Origin: Microbacterium rhizomatis
GTDB taxonomy: Bacteria > Actinomycetota > Actinomycetes > Actinomycetales > Microbacteriaceae
Direction of reading: 5' to 3'
Length of the DNA: 64,000 nucleotides
Assembly (NCBI RefSeq): GCF_008710745.1
Contig: NZ_VYSA01000002.1
Location: 930,001 to 994,000 of the forward strand
The position numbers and the translations under genes were made by a program. Positions within the stretch are counted from its first letter, which is position 1, and the number at the start of each line of letters is the position of its first letter. Positions 35,273-44,758 of the stretch are shown one piece after another. The notes below the pieces were generated by a model. That model was not told the DNA's origin and did no database searches. It saw only the letters and a program-made list of their open reading frames with translations.

Positions 35273-36135
35273 GCCGTCGCTCCGTGGACGCCGGTCACAT
35301 CGATGATCGGCAGGTCGCCATCGGTGCGGATGCTGTCGCCCCCGCCGTTGCGCGCGTGATACCCGGTCGAGAAGTCCTCGATCACATCGACGGTGATCCG
35401 CGGGTCGGCGGCCGTGACCGTCTCAACGATGTGATCGCGCTCGACGTCGGTGTCGGCGTCGATGCGATGAGTGATCTGCAGAGTGAAGAGCGACAGACCC
35501 ACCGCCGTATCGAAGGTTCCTGCGGCCACCCAGTCCACGCGGCGCCCGCCGGGAAGCAGCCACCCCTCCGGACACTTCCAGAACCGCACATGGTGCCGCT
35601 GCGCGGGGTTGCCCGAGACCTCCTGCTGGAACGCGTAGTCCTGCTGGCGACCGAAGAGGAACAGAGGACTCACCGGCGCCTCGTCGTAGCTGCGGCGCGT
35701 CAGCGTCGAGACGACGATCCGCCACGACGTCGCGAACGTGACGGGGTCGGCGCGCGTCCATCCGGCCGCGGCCAGTGCAGCCGTGATCTGCTCGTCCGTG
35801 CCCATGAAGGCGAGGTTCACCGGATCGCCCAGCAGCCCGTCGCTCGTGCGCGCGCGTCCGATGAAGTAGTCCGGCACGTAGATCGTCGTGAGGATCCGGT
35901 GCAGGCGCGGCAGCACGAGGTAGGCCAGCAGCACCCAGAAGAGGATGGCGCCGAGGATGCCCCACCATCCGAGCTGGAATGTCTCGGAGAAGCTCAGGTA
36001 GGCGAGCCAGATGGCGGCGAGGCCGGCGAAGACGAAGAAGAACCAGTCGAAAGCGATGCCGACCGAGTAGGCGCGGCGGCGCCTGGGCGGAGCATCCCCC
36101 TCCGGCGTCTGCTTCTTCGTCTCTGCGGCGACCAC
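35269..36135 (-). CDS. LssY C-terminal-domain membrane protein
   Basis: 288 residues, GTG start. Two N-terminal helices (WFFFVFAGLAAIWLAYLSF and ILGAILFWVLLAYLVLPRL) precede an LssY-type domain: GDPVNLAFMGTDEQITAALAAAGW, SWRIVVSTLTRRSY, SPLFLFGRQQDYAFQQEV and RHHVRFWKC. LssY was named in Legionella; its biochemical role is not settled, and the domain often accompanies PAP2 phosphatases. It sits between the HIBCH-like hydrolase (three bases upstream) and the four-helix protein, all co-directional. Confidence 0.75.
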   Translation of the reverse strand: MVAAETKKQTPEGDAPPRRRRAYSVGIAFDWFFFVFAGLAAIWLAYLSFSETFQLGWWGILGAILFWVLLAYLVLPRLHRILTTIYVPDYFIGRARTSDGLLGDPVNLAFMGTDEQITAALAAAGWTRADPVTFATSWRIVVSTLTRRSYDEAPVSPLFLFGRQQDYAFQQEVSGNPAQRHHVRFWKCPEGWLLPGGRRVDWVAAGTFDTAVGLSLFTLQITHRIDADTDVERDHIVETVTAADPRITVDVIEDFSTGYHARNGGGDSIRTDGDLPIIDVTGVHGATA

Positions 36136-36138
36136 TTC

Positions 36139-37233
36139 TCAGCTCCAGAGCGGTTGCGGGGGCTCGAACGAGAAGGCGGCAGCGACCAGATCCGGGGCGA
36201 GGTCGTCGAGCGTCGCAGGGCGCCATCGCGGATTGCGGTCCTTGTCGACGAGCTGCGCGCGGATACCTTCGAGAAGGTCCGGCTGGGTCTGGCCGAACCA
36301 CATGACCAGGCGGTATTCCTGTTCGAGGGCGGCGCGCAGATCGGGCAGCGCGCGCGCCCGGCGGACCGCTTCGAGCGTGATCGTCAGTGCGGTGGGCGAC
36401 GAGGTCGCGAGCAGATCGGCTGTGGCGATCGCCTCAGGCTCGGCGCGTGCGCGAAGCCGCGCGATGATCTCGGCGACCGTGCCCGCCGAGAACGCGTCGT
36501 CGATCCAGGGCCGCGCGGCCTCGAGCGAGGATGACCCCGCAGTCTCATCGAACAGCAGCACGATCTCGGTCGGGCTCGACGGGTCGGCCCGGGTCTGCAG
36601 CGCCTCGCGAAGCCCGTCGAGGTGCGCGGCGGGCACGAAGTAGTCGGCGAATCCGCAGTGGATGGCGTCGGCAGCATCCATCGATGCACCGGTCAACCCG
36701 AGGTATTCTCCCAGGCGTCCCGGAGCGCGGCCCAGCAGCCACGTGCCACCGACATCGGGCGTGAAGCCGATCCGGGTCTCGGGCATGGCGAGCTTCGAAC
36801 GCTCGGTCACGACCCGGATCGCGGCGTGGCCGGCCAGACCGATGCCGCCACCCATCGTGATGCCGTCGGCGAGGGCGACGAGGGGTTTCGGGTACTCGTC
36901 GATCTGCGCGTTGAGCGCGTACTCGGCCCGGAAGAAGGTCGCGGTCGCCGCCACATCACCGGATGCGATCTGTCGGTAGAGCCCCCGCACGTCACCACCC
37001 GCGCAGAGTCCGCGGTCGCCTGCGCCGTCCAGAACGATGATCTCCACGTCGGAGTCGACCGCCCACGCATCCAAGGCCCGGGCGAGGTCGAGCACCATCC
37101 CCAGATCGAGCGCGTTGATGGCCTCCGGGCGGTCGAGCGTCAGATGACCGAGCGCTCCGTGCGCCCGGGCGAGCACGCGCGATGCGGAAGTCTGATGCGT
37201 CGCGGTCTGGTCCGTCTCGGTCTGATCCGTCAC
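36139..37233 (-). CDS. 3-hydroxyisobutyryl-CoA hydrolase-like protein
   Basis: 364 residues, GTG start. Crotonase fold with the HIBCH pattern: LTLDRPEAINALDLGMV, LCAGGDVRGLY, MGGGIGLAGHAAIRVVTE, KLAMPETRIGFTPDVGGTWLLGRAPG, and the long C-terminal part found only in this subgroup (EYRLVMWFGQTQPDLLEGIRAQLVDKDRNPRW). It hydrolyses 3-hydroxyisobutyryl-CoA in valine breakdown. No other valine-degradation gene adjoins it. The first 19 residues are Thr/Gln-rich and may be a non-conserved extension. Confidence 0.9.
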   Translation of the reverse strand: MTDQTETDQTATHQTSASRVLARAHGALGHLTLDRPEAINALDLGMVLDLARALDAWAVDSDVEIIVLDGAGDRGLCAGGDVRGLYRQIASGDVAATATFFRAEYALNAQIDEYPKPLVALADGITMGGGIGLAGHAAIRVVTERSKLAMPETRIGFTPDVGGTWLLGRAPGRLGEYLGLTGASMDAADAIHCGFADYFVPAAHLDGLREALQTRADPSSPTEIVLLFDETAGSSSLEAARPWIDDAFSAGTVAEIIARLRARAEPEAIATADLLATSSPTALTITLEAVRRARALPDLRAALEQEYRLVMWFGQTQPDLLEGIRAQLVDKDRNPRWRPATLDDLAPDLVAAAFSFEPPQPLWS

Positions 37234-37337
37234 GGGGCAAGGCTACCGTCGGGGTCGGCGTCGCCACCGATCACACCTCGAGATGACTTTTCCGCAAAGA
37301 TGAGAAGAACAGCTCACGAAGACGAGAGGGTGGCCGC

Positions 37338-38870
37338 ATGCCCGACGGACAGGTGCTCGAGTTCCGGGGCGTCACGAAGCGCTTCGGACCCGTCGGCGCG
37401 GTCAACGGGTTCACCGCCCGGGTCGAGCCCGGAGCGGTGACCGGATTCCTCGGTCCGAACGGAGCCGGCAAGACCACCACGCTGCGCATCCTGCTGGGCC
37501 TGGTGAGGGCGACGGAGGGCACCGCCACGGTCGGCGGGATGCCGTACGCGCAGCTGAATAACCCGCTCGAGACCGTGGGGGCCGTGCTCGAGGCATCCAG
37601 CTTCCACCCCGGTCGCTCGGCGGCGAACCACCTGAAGGTCTACGCGCAGGCCGCAGGGCTTCCCGTGTCGCAGGTCGACGCCGCGCTCGGGATGGTCGGC
37701 CTGTCCGACGTCGCGGGGCGCAAGGTCGGCGGCTTCTCGCTGGGGATGCGTCAACGGCTCGGACTCGCGTACGCGCTCCTCGGCGACCCCGGTGTGCTCG
37801 TGCTCGACGAACCGGCCAACGGGCTCGATCCAGAGGGCATCAAGTGGCTTCGCGGCCTCCTGCGTGAGCTGGCGAGACAGGGACGCACGGTGCTCGTCTC
37901 GTCGCACCTCCTGGCCGAAGTGCAGCAGACGGTCGACAACCTGCTGATCATCGCGCACGGGCGTCTCGTTTTCGAGGGCGGCCTGGACGACCTCACCGAC
38001 CCGTCCGAATACGCGACGGTCGTGGACTCGCCCGACCGGGCCGCGCTCTCGGCCGCCCTGACCGCCGCCGGGGCGGTGGTCGAGGTGCTGCGCTCCGGGT
38101 TGACCGTTCGCGGCACGGATCCCGGCGAGGTGGGCGCGATCGCCGCGCGGGCGGGCGTCGCGCTGTCGCTGCTGCAGCGGCGGGGTCCTGCCCTCGAAGA
38201 GGTCTTCCTCGACCTCGTCAACGGTGTCAGGGTGCACCCGAGCGCTTCCGGGATGCCGGTGCTCGCCGCCCCCGTGCCTGTTGTCCCCGTGGATGCTGCA
38301 CCTGCGGACGCCGCACCCGTGGATGCCGGACCTGTCGCTGCTGTCGCGGTCGCCACCTCGGCGGTGGGCGACGCCGAGACGCCGACCGAGGACGCCGACG
38401 TTCCCGGCACCGGTGCGACCGACGCCCCCGCCGACGTGACCGAGCCGAGCGCGCCGAGCTCCGCGTCCGAGCCCCACGACGCCGCGTTCGCCGTCGCCAG
38501 CACCGGCATCATCGACATCATCCCCCCACGCGAGCATCCACCCGAGACCGAGACCGAGCATCCCGTGCCTGTCGATGCCGCCCCCGTGGATGCCGACGCC
38601 GCCCCCGTGGATGCCGACCCCGATGTCGAGGCCATCGGCCAGATCGACGACGAGCTCGAGACGGACCTCGACGAGTCTGACGAGACTTTTCCCGACCGAC
38701 CGTGGGAGCGGCGGGTGAAGACCGAGTCCGACGAGGAGGCAGATCGCTTCTTCTCGTCGTTCGACGCCGACGGGAACCCGGTGACGGTCGATCGCGATCA
38801 CGTTTCGCGCAGCGAGAAGGACAGCACCGACGAGAACGACACGGACGCGAACGGGGGTGAGCTGCGATGA
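37338..38870 (+). CDS. ABC-2 exporter ATPase with long acidic low-complexity tail
   Basis: 510 residues. Residues 1-300 are a normal ABC-2 ATPase: Walker A GPNGAGKTT, signature FSLGMRQRLGLAYA, Walker B VLVLDEPANGLDPEG, then SSHLLAEVQQT and a C-terminal accessory domain. The next 210 residues have no domain and are dominated by Val, Asp, Ala, Pro and Glu with near-repeats of VDAAPVDA; the DNA shows repeated CCCGTGGATGCCG units at 38287-38330 and 38577-38620. The tail ends in a more ordered acidic segment (DRPWERRVKTESDEEADRFF). The stop overlaps the permease start (ATGA). Substrate unknown. Confidence 0.85.
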   Translation: MPDGQVLEFRGVTKRFGPVGAVNGFTARVEPGAVTGFLGPNGAGKTTTLRILLGLVRATEGTATVGGMPYAQLNNPLETVGAVLEASSFHPGRSAANHLKVYAQAAGLPVSQVDAALGMVGLSDVAGRKVGGFSLGMRQRLGLAYALLGDPGVLVLDEPANGLDPEGIKWLRGLLRELARQGRTVLVSSHLLAEVQQTVDNLLIIAHGRLVFEGGLDDLTDPSEYATVVDSPDRAALSAALTAAGAVVEVLRSGLTVRGTDPGEVGAIAARAGVALSLLQRRGPALEEVFLDLVNGVRVHPSASGMPVLAAPVPVVPVDAAPADAAPVDAGPVAAVAVATSAVGDAETPTEDADVPGTGATDAPADVTEPSAPSSASEPHDAAFAVASTGIIDIIPPREHPPETETEHPVPVDAAPVDADAAPVDADPDVEAIGQIDDELETDLDESDETFPDRPWERRVKTESDEEADRFFSSFDADGNPVTVDRDHVSRSEKDSTDENDTDANGGELR

Positions 38871-39688
38871 GCCTGATGAATGCGAGCCGCTCGGAGGCCA
38901 CCAAGCAGTTCTCGACCTCGATGTGGTGGATCCTCGCAATCGTGCTGTTCGTGTACGTGGCGTTCACGGCGAGCGCTCTCGGCTTCGTGTTCTCCGCCTC
39001 CGCGACGGGTGCGCTGCCGACGCGGGGTGCGCCGATCTCGCCCGACGGCCTGCCCGCCACGATCTACAGCGCCGCGACGTCTGTGGGGTACGTCTTCCCC
39101 CTGCTGATCGGCACCCTGATGGTGACGAGCGAGTTCCGGCACAAGACGCTCACCCCCACGTTCCTCGCCACTCCCCGCCGCGGGCTCGTGCTCGGCGGGA
39201 AGGTACTGGTGGGCGTGCTGCTCGGCGTGCTCTACGCCCTGATCGGGATCGTGGCCTCGGTCGGTCCGGGCGCGGCGTTCCTCGCCGGCTTCGGCTTCGA
39301 CACCGGATTCGGATCGAGCGACACATGGGCGCTCATCGGCCGCATGGTCATCTCGTTCGTGCTGTGGGTGCTGGTCGGAATCGGAGTGGGCGCGCTGGTG
39401 CGCAACCAGGTGGGCGCGATCGTGGGCGTCCTGGTCTTCACGCAGTTCCTCGAGCCGATCGGCCGGCTCGCGGCATCCTTCGTCGACGGACTCGGTAACG
39501 TGACCCGATTCCTGCCGGGCGCCGCGGGCGACGCGCTCGTGGGTTCGAGCGTCTTCGGTGCGGCGACGGCATCGTCGACGTCGACCGACCCGCTCGCCTG
39601 GTGGGCGGGCGGTCTCGTGCTGCTGGGCTACGCCGTGGTCTTCCTCGTGCTCGGACACCTGCTCAGCTGGCGCCGGGACGTCAGCTAG
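38867..39688 (+). CDS. ABC-2 exporter permease
   Basis: 273 residues with about six helices (WWILAIVLFVYVAFTASALGFVF, VGYVFPLLIGTLMVTSEF, LVGVLLGVLYALIGIVAS, MVISFVLWVLVGIGVGALV, and a final LVLLGYAVVFLVLGHLL). The cytoplasmic TSEFRHKTLTPTFLATPRRG is the ABC-2 family coupling motif. Translationally coupled to the long-tailed ATPase gene. Its last codons (GACGTCAGCTAG) match the unit of the tandem repeats that begin immediately after it. Confidence 0.87.
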   Translation: MSLMNASRSEATKQFSTSMWWILAIVLFVYVAFTASALGFVFSASATGALPTRGAPISPDGLPATIYSAATSVGYVFPLLIGTLMVTSEFRHKTLTPTFLATPRRGLVLGGKVLVGVLLGVLYALIGIVASVGPGAAFLAGFGFDTGFGSSDTWALIGRMVISFVLWVLVGIGVGALVRNQVGAIVGVLVFTQFLEPIGRLAASFVDGLGNVTRFLPGAAGDALVGSSVFGAATASSTSTDPLAWWAGGLVLLGYAVVFLVLGHLLSWRRDVS

Positions 39689-39784
39689 CTGACACCCATC
39701 GAGTACCGGACGTCAGCGAGCTGACACCCATCGAGTACCGGACGTCAGCGAGCTGACACCCATCGAGCACCCGACGTCAGCCGG
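39689..39784. repeat. 32-bp tandem repeat with hairpin potential, three copies
   Basis: Units at 39689-39720, 39721-39752 and 39753-39784; the first two are identical and the third differs at a few bases. Each unit begins CTGACACCCATCGAG and ends with GACGTCAG followed by a short variable end, so the ends can pair (CTGAC with GTCAG). At the left border GTCAGCTAGCTGAC is a perfect 14-base palindrome that spans the permease stop codon. The array fills the gap between the convergent permease and RHS genes; use as a two-way terminator is inferred. Confidence 0.85.
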
Positions 39785-39814
39785 ACGGCGCGCACGACGA
39801 ACGCGACCGTCGCG

Positions 39815-42800
39815 CTAGAAGGCATCCTCGCTCGCCCGAGAGGATCCCGAGTTGATGCTCACGTCAGTGGGGTCCGCTCCGTAACGGCGGCCCTTCGTGC
39901 GGCGCAAGATCTCCTGCTCTACCCGCTCCCACGCCTCGGTCGCGTCATCACTGAATGTGCGCAGGAACGGTGACAGTCTCAGCTGCGCTGGGAGCTTCAC
40001 GGACCCGAGCTTACTGAGCCAGCTGCGAGGCAACCTCATCCCGAGGCTGCCGGTCGTTTCGTAGGTCTTCGCGTACTGAGCGACGATCAGCCTCGCCTTC
40101 GCGAGGCTTCTCAGCTGCGCCATGGTGAGCCTGGCCAGATCCCGGATCTTCTCCGTGATTTCCTTTGGCAGTCCGTTCCCGGATTGACTCGATGCAGATC
40201 GAACCATGCTTTCGGTGATGTCTTGATCCGCATATCGGACGAAGGCATCAGGTTCGAGGACGCGGAACGCTTGGCGCATCAGGCGGCGATCCTGCTGCAC
40301 GTCATCGATGACCTTTGCGATCGTCGTGAGCGACGATTTCGCGACGGCTACGCCGAGACCAATCGTCGCGAACCCCACAACTGCTTCCACGACCCGGAGA
40401 CCACGCACCGTCTCAGGAGCCAGTTCGAGGGAGTTGAACTGGTGAGCAACGAGTGTTGCGGCAACGCCAGTGGTCGCCGCGTCCGCGATCAGGCTGACGA
40501 TCCCCATTGCACCGAGCGAGGCCCCCTCGGTGAAGATCGCGGCGCCCACCGTGAACATCACGAGAAGGATGCCCGCACCGAGCATGGTGGCATCGAAAAG
40601 CTCACCCAGCTCAGCCGTGTTGCCGGTGGGGTCGATCATCATGATGGGATTGAGGTTGGCGTAGTTGTACGTGTTGTGCAGCTTCGCGGAGTCTTTGGTG
40701 GTGAACCGCGTGGTGGCGGGGTCGTAGGTACGGGCTTGGTGATGCTGGCGGCCAGTGGGAGTGGTGTGCTCCCCCGCGTACTGGAACGGTTGGTAAGAGG
40801 GGTTCCCCACCCATCCCTCGCGCGCGCCCGCGCCGGGGTCGGTGGATGTGGTGGTCGGAGTGCCGTAGTCGGTATAGGTGTACCGGGTGGTGGGGGCGCC
40901 ATCCTCCGCGGTGAGAGCGGTGGTGTTGCCGTGCCGGTCTTGCGTGTAATAGCGCGTGGAGGCGGACGCCGGGCTGGTGGTGGTGGTGCGGGCGTGTCGG
41001 GTAGCACCTATGAGGTACGACGCGGTCCCGGTCGGGGTGTTGTCCAGGGTGTGGGTGTCGTTCACCATGGTGGTGTCGTCCCAGTAGAACTGAGCCCGAC
41101 CGGACACGTTGACAGCATCGGTGCTGGACAGTTGGGCGCGCTGCCCCGTGGCCCAATACCCGGTCGTGATCGACTCACCCGTCGGAGATGTCTCACGCAC
41201 CGGCTGGTTGGCGGCGTTGTAGGTGTAGTGGGTGCCGTCGATCGCGTCCGTCAGGTTCCCGGCCGCGTCGTAGGTCGGAGCGACCGTGGCGGTGGATCCA
41301 TCGGGCGCCGTGGTGGTGAGAGTGGCGATTTCGCCGGTCGGTGTGTACCCGAACTCTCGCACGGTCGTCGCTTTCGCCCCGGTATCGGGGTCGGACGTCG
41401 TGACGGTCTCCTGGAAGATGTCACCGGATACGGTGACCAGGTAGCTGGTCTCGCTGGCCACCGGCGCATCCGCAGTGTCGCCGTTGCGGACGGTCGAGCG
41501 CGTGAGCCGGTCGCGCCCGTCGTACTCATACGCCGTCACCGTCGACGTGGTTGCGGCGGCACCCTCCACGGGGTCGAGATCGGTGATCGTGTCGGTGCGG
41601 GAGGTGAGGTTGCCGCGCGTGTCATAGGTGTACGCGCGGGCATCCTGCGCGCTCCCGTCTGGACCGGTCGTGGTCTCGGTCGCGATCTGGTCCGACGACG
41701 TGTAGGTGTATCGGGTGCTGACTCCGTTTCCACGCGATAGCTCGCTTACCCGCGCGAACGCGTCGTACTCATAGCGCACGGCACCGATTTCGGCGCCGGC
41801 AGCATCCGTCTGGGCCGCGGAGGTGAGCAGCCCGGCACGGTCGTACGTGTACGACGTGGTGTTCCCGGCGATGTCCGTGGTGGTGGCTTTGCGCCCGTTG
41901 CCGTCGTAGGTGTGGGTGAGCCGTTTCCCGTCCGGGTATGTGGTGCTCGTGCTGTTCCTGAAGGCGTCATAGGTGAAGGTGATCTCGGTGCCCGCCCGGT
42001 CAGCCGGGTCGAACACCGCGAGCAGGTTGCCGGAGACCGGGTCGTTCTGGAACCCCGTGCGGACCTGCTCGCCGATCGGCGACGTCGTCACCGTCTCGAC
42101 GAGCGCCCGCGTCACCGCGTCATACGTGTTGGTCGTCACCTGCCCGTACCCGGTCACGGCTTTGGCGACCAGCCCGTCGGGCGTGTACTGATAGGTCGTT
42201 GCGGACCCGTTCTGGTCGGTCTCAGAGAGGATCTCTCCACGCACGTTCAGGGTTCGGGTGCCGCCGGAACGAGACTGATCGCCCTCGCGGAGGGTCTTCT
42301 CCACGCTCGTGCCGAACTGATCGAACTGCCGCGCCGCGACCAGCGGCAGCCCACTACCGGCTTTCGTGACAGTGGTGGTCGGGTTGCCGAACAGATCCCG
42401 CTGCACCTCGGTGCGGATGGTCCCGTCTGTTGTGGCGGATTGTCGACCCAACCCATCGAACGTGCTCGTGATCGTCGGCACCGGACGCGCATCAGCACGT
42501 GTGCCGCTGGTCTGAGCGACTCGCCCGGCCGCGTCCAACACCTGGGTGGTGGTCTGCTCCGCATCCGCTATGTTCCCCGTCGGGCTCAGCCCCGTCGTGA
42601 CTGTGTGCGCAACGTCGTCGTACCGGGTGATCTTCGTCAACCCGGTCGACGCGGCCGTCTCGATCTCCCGCCCGAACACGTCCTGCTTCGTGACCGTCAC
42701 CGCCCCCCACGCGTCCGTGATCTTCACCGTCCCCGGATCCGGGTGGGCCCGCGACTCCACGACCCGGATGAACCCCTCGACAGGAGAGCCGTCCTTCAGG

Positions 42801-44758
42801 TTGTCGGTCACCTTCACCACTCGCCCCAACACATCCGCCTCCGTCGTCGTGACCACCCCGTCCGGGCTCGCCACGACCGTCGCGTTGACTCCGTCATCCT
42901 GCATTGTCAAATGCCGGGTCGCGGTGGTGTTCCCCGCCGCATCGGTCTGCCCGGTCACTCGCCCCGCCGCGTCGTACGAGTTCGTCACGGTGTTGCCGAC
43001 CGAGTCGGTCTGTGACACGGTCTGCCCGGTCAGCAGGTCGGTGACCCGGCTCGTGCTGACGGCGAGATCTGTTCCGGCGGCGACCGTATCCACCAGTGTC
43101 GTCGTCCCCGCGTCGAGGTCGACATCCTTTCGATGGGTCGTAACGACTCGGGTGCCCGCTCCCCCTTGGCCGAACACGCGTTCCGCGGAAATGAACCCAT
43201 CCGCCTGCACGGTGTACTCGACCCGGCCGGTGCGGGAAAGCTCTCCCGTGGTGGTGCCGCTGAAGGTCTCCACCGCCACGGGGGCGGTTCGTTCCCCGTT
43301 CATTTCATAGCGAGTCTGGGAGACCAGCCCATCCTTCGTGGTCACGGTCTCAGAGAGAGGCAGTCCGACCGGCAGCGCCGCACCGGTCGCGACCGAATCG
43401 TCGTACACCGTGTCGGTGATCGTCCCATCCGCGGAGGTTTGGGAAGTGACTTTCCCGTACCTGTCGAACGCGTATTCTCCCGATGTGATCCGCTCCCTAC
43501 CCGCACCGTCGCGGAAGACCACGTTCGTGTGAGTGGGCCGGTTGAACTGCTCAGGCAGCGCCCACGGTGCCGGAACAGTCCCACCCGCCGTTTCGGGATA
43601 TTCGAACGTCTGCTCCTGGAGGACGACCGGACCGTTCGCGGTGGTCACTTCCACGGATCGATCGATCAGAAGGTGGGTGGAGTTGTACTCCGAGATCACC
43701 CGCGTCGCGCCATCCGAAAGGACCGTCCGGTAGCGGAATCCGCTGTCGCCGGAGGAGAACACATCCCCTTCGCCTGCGTAAGTCGGCCAGCCGGACGCCT
43801 CTCCGGACAGCGCATCCCACTCCCGCTCTGAGAGCACCGCCCCGGTGAGTCCGTCCACGACGCGGACGCGGTCTACGGCCGTGGATCCGTCGGCGAGGGT
43901 CTGCCACGACACTTCGTCGACCGCACCCGAGACGCCGGCGATCCGTGAGATCAGCCCGCGCGGGTCATACCCGACCGTGACTCGGCCGCCCACTGCGTCG
44001 ACCACAGCGGTGACCTGACCCCCATCCAACTCCACGACGCCCGACACCACCGCAGCCCCAGCGCTCGCGCCCGCGGCGCGGGTGACCCGCGCCGCGGGCG
44101 GGTCGGACCAGTCCACACGGGTGACCACCCCGACCGTGTCCACCATCCGCACGAGCCGGTGAGACCCGTCCGGTGCGAAATCCCAATCCGAACGATTCCC
44201 GAGGCCGTCCACCTGGGTCAACGGGTCACCGGTCGCGCTGAAGTATCCGATCGTCCCACCGGTCTGAGACAGCACGAATCCGTACTCCCGATCCCCCACG
44301 AGGCCATCGGGCCGCCCGGGCAGCATCCCGCCGGTCTGGGAGAACACCACATCACCGAGCAGGTAACCGGCCATGCCGGACGGAGCGCTCGCGTCTGCGT
44401 CGTACACCCGACCCGACGCGGGGTGCACCTTCACCCCACCGATCACCTCGACATCCCCCAGACCTGCGATCACCCAGCCCGCACCGAACCCCACCCGATC
44501 CGCACCGACCGCACGAGAATCCCAACGCAACCCCAGCCCCGCCGTCAGAAGATCGAGCGAGAGCGACCCCACCCGCTCATCGATCAAACCCTCCACCCCG
44601 TCACCCAGACCGAACCCGCCCACCACCGGCGACACCGAACCCGAACCGCCGCCACCGTCAGCCGCGCTCGCCGACACGGTGCTCCCAGCCAGCACCACGC
44701 ACACCGCCAAGACGACACCCAGACCCGCACGACCCGCACCTTGCACATGACAACCCAT
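39815..44758 (-). CDS. Secreted RHS/YD-repeat protein with unrecognised C-terminal domain
   Basis: 1647 residues. Signal peptide (GLGVVLAVCVVLAGSTVSASA), an N-terminal beta-rich region, then many YD repeats (YDAAGRVTGQTDAAGN, YDGRDRLTRSTVRNGD, YTYDTRGNLTSRTD and so on) that form the RHS shell. The RHS-associated core lies around 1290-1380 (EGWVGNPSYQPFQYAGEH, ARTYDPATTRFTTKDS, ending DPTGN). The last 265 residues (from about 40618 down to the stop) are variable: two hydrophobic helices (LLVMFTVGAAIF; VVGFATIGLGVAVA), then a basic helical region and a Ser-rich end. By analogy this tip may be a toxin, but I recognise no catalytic motif, and no immunity-type gene follows. Confidence 0.85.
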   Translation of the reverse strand: MGCHVQGAGRAGLGVVLAVCVVLAGSTVSASAADGGGGSGSVSPVVGGFGLGDGVEGLIDERVGSLSLDLLTAGLGLRWDSRAVGADRVGFGAGWVIAGLGDVEVIGGVKVHPASGRVYDADASAPSGMAGYLLGDVVFSQTGGMLPGRPDGLVGDREYGFVLSQTGGTIGYFSATGDPLTQVDGLGNRSDWDFAPDGSHRLVRMVDTVGVVTRVDWSDPPAARVTRAAGASAGAAVVSGVVELDGGQVTAVVDAVGGRVTVGYDPRGLISRIAGVSGAVDEVSWQTLADGSTAVDRVRVVDGLTGAVLSEREWDALSGEASGWPTYAGEGDVFSSGDSGFRYRTVLSDGATRVISEYNSTHLLIDRSVEVTTANGPVVLQEQTFEYPETAGGTVPAPWALPEQFNRPTHTNVVFRDGAGRERITSGEYAFDRYGKVTSQTSADGTITDTVYDDSVATGAALPVGLPLSETVTTKDGLVSQTRYEMNGERTAPVAVETFSGTTTGELSRTGRVEYTVQADGFISAERVFGQGGAGTRVVTTHRKDVDLDAGTTTLVDTVAAGTDLAVSTSRVTDLLTGQTVSQTDSVGNTVTNSYDAAGRVTGQTDAAGNTTATRHLTMQDDGVNATVVASPDGVVTTTEADVLGRVVKVTDNLKDGSPVEGFIRVVESRAHPDPGTVKITDAWGAVTVTKQDVFGREIETAASTGLTKITRYDDVAHTVTTGLSPTGNIADAEQTTTQVLDAAGRVAQTSGTRADARPVPTITSTFDGLGRQSATTDGTIRTEVQRDLFGNPTTTVTKAGSGLPLVAARQFDQFGTSVEKTLREGDQSRSGGTRTLNVRGEILSETDQNGSATTYQYTPDGLVAKAVTGYGQVTTNTYDAVTRALVETVTTSPIGEQVRTGFQNDPVSGNLLAVFDPADRAGTEITFTYDAFRNSTSTTYPDGKRLTHTYDGNGRKATTTDIAGNTTSYTYDRAGLLTSAAQTDAAGAEIGAVRYEYDAFARVSELSRGNGVSTRYTYTSSDQIATETTTGPDGSAQDARAYTYDTRGNLTSRTDTITDLDPVEGAAATTSTVTAYEYDGRDRLTRSTVRNGDTADAPVASETSYLVTVSGDIFQETVTTSDPDTGAKATTVREFGYTPTGEIATLTTTAPDGSTATVAPTYDAAGNLTDAIDGTHYTYNAANQPVRETSPTGESITTGYWATGQRAQLSSTDAVNVSGRAQFYWDDTTMVNDTHTLDNTPTGTASYLIGATRHARTTTTSPASASTRYYTQDRHGNTTALTAEDGAPTTRYTYTDYGTPTTTSTDPGAGAREGWVGNPSYQPFQYAGEHTTPTGRQHHQARTYDPATTRFTTKDSAKLHNTYNYANLNPIMMIDPTGNTAELGELFDATMLGAGILLVMFTVGAAIFTEGASLGAMGIVSLIADAATTGVAATLVAHQFNSLELAPETVRGLRVVEAVVGFATIGLGVAVAKSSLTTIAKVIDDVQQDRRLMRQAFRVLEPDAFVRYADQDITESMVRSASSQSGNGLPKEITEKIRDLARLTMAQLRSLAKARLIVAQYAKTYETTGSLGMRLPRSWLSKLGSVKLPAQLRLSPFLRTFSDDATEAWERVEQEILRRTKGRRYGADPTDVSINSGSSRASEDAF

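Noticed and set aside
39689..39784. Possible CRISPR array
   Set aside because: Units are directly adjacent with no unique spacers, only three copies, and no cas genes; it is a simple tandem repeat.
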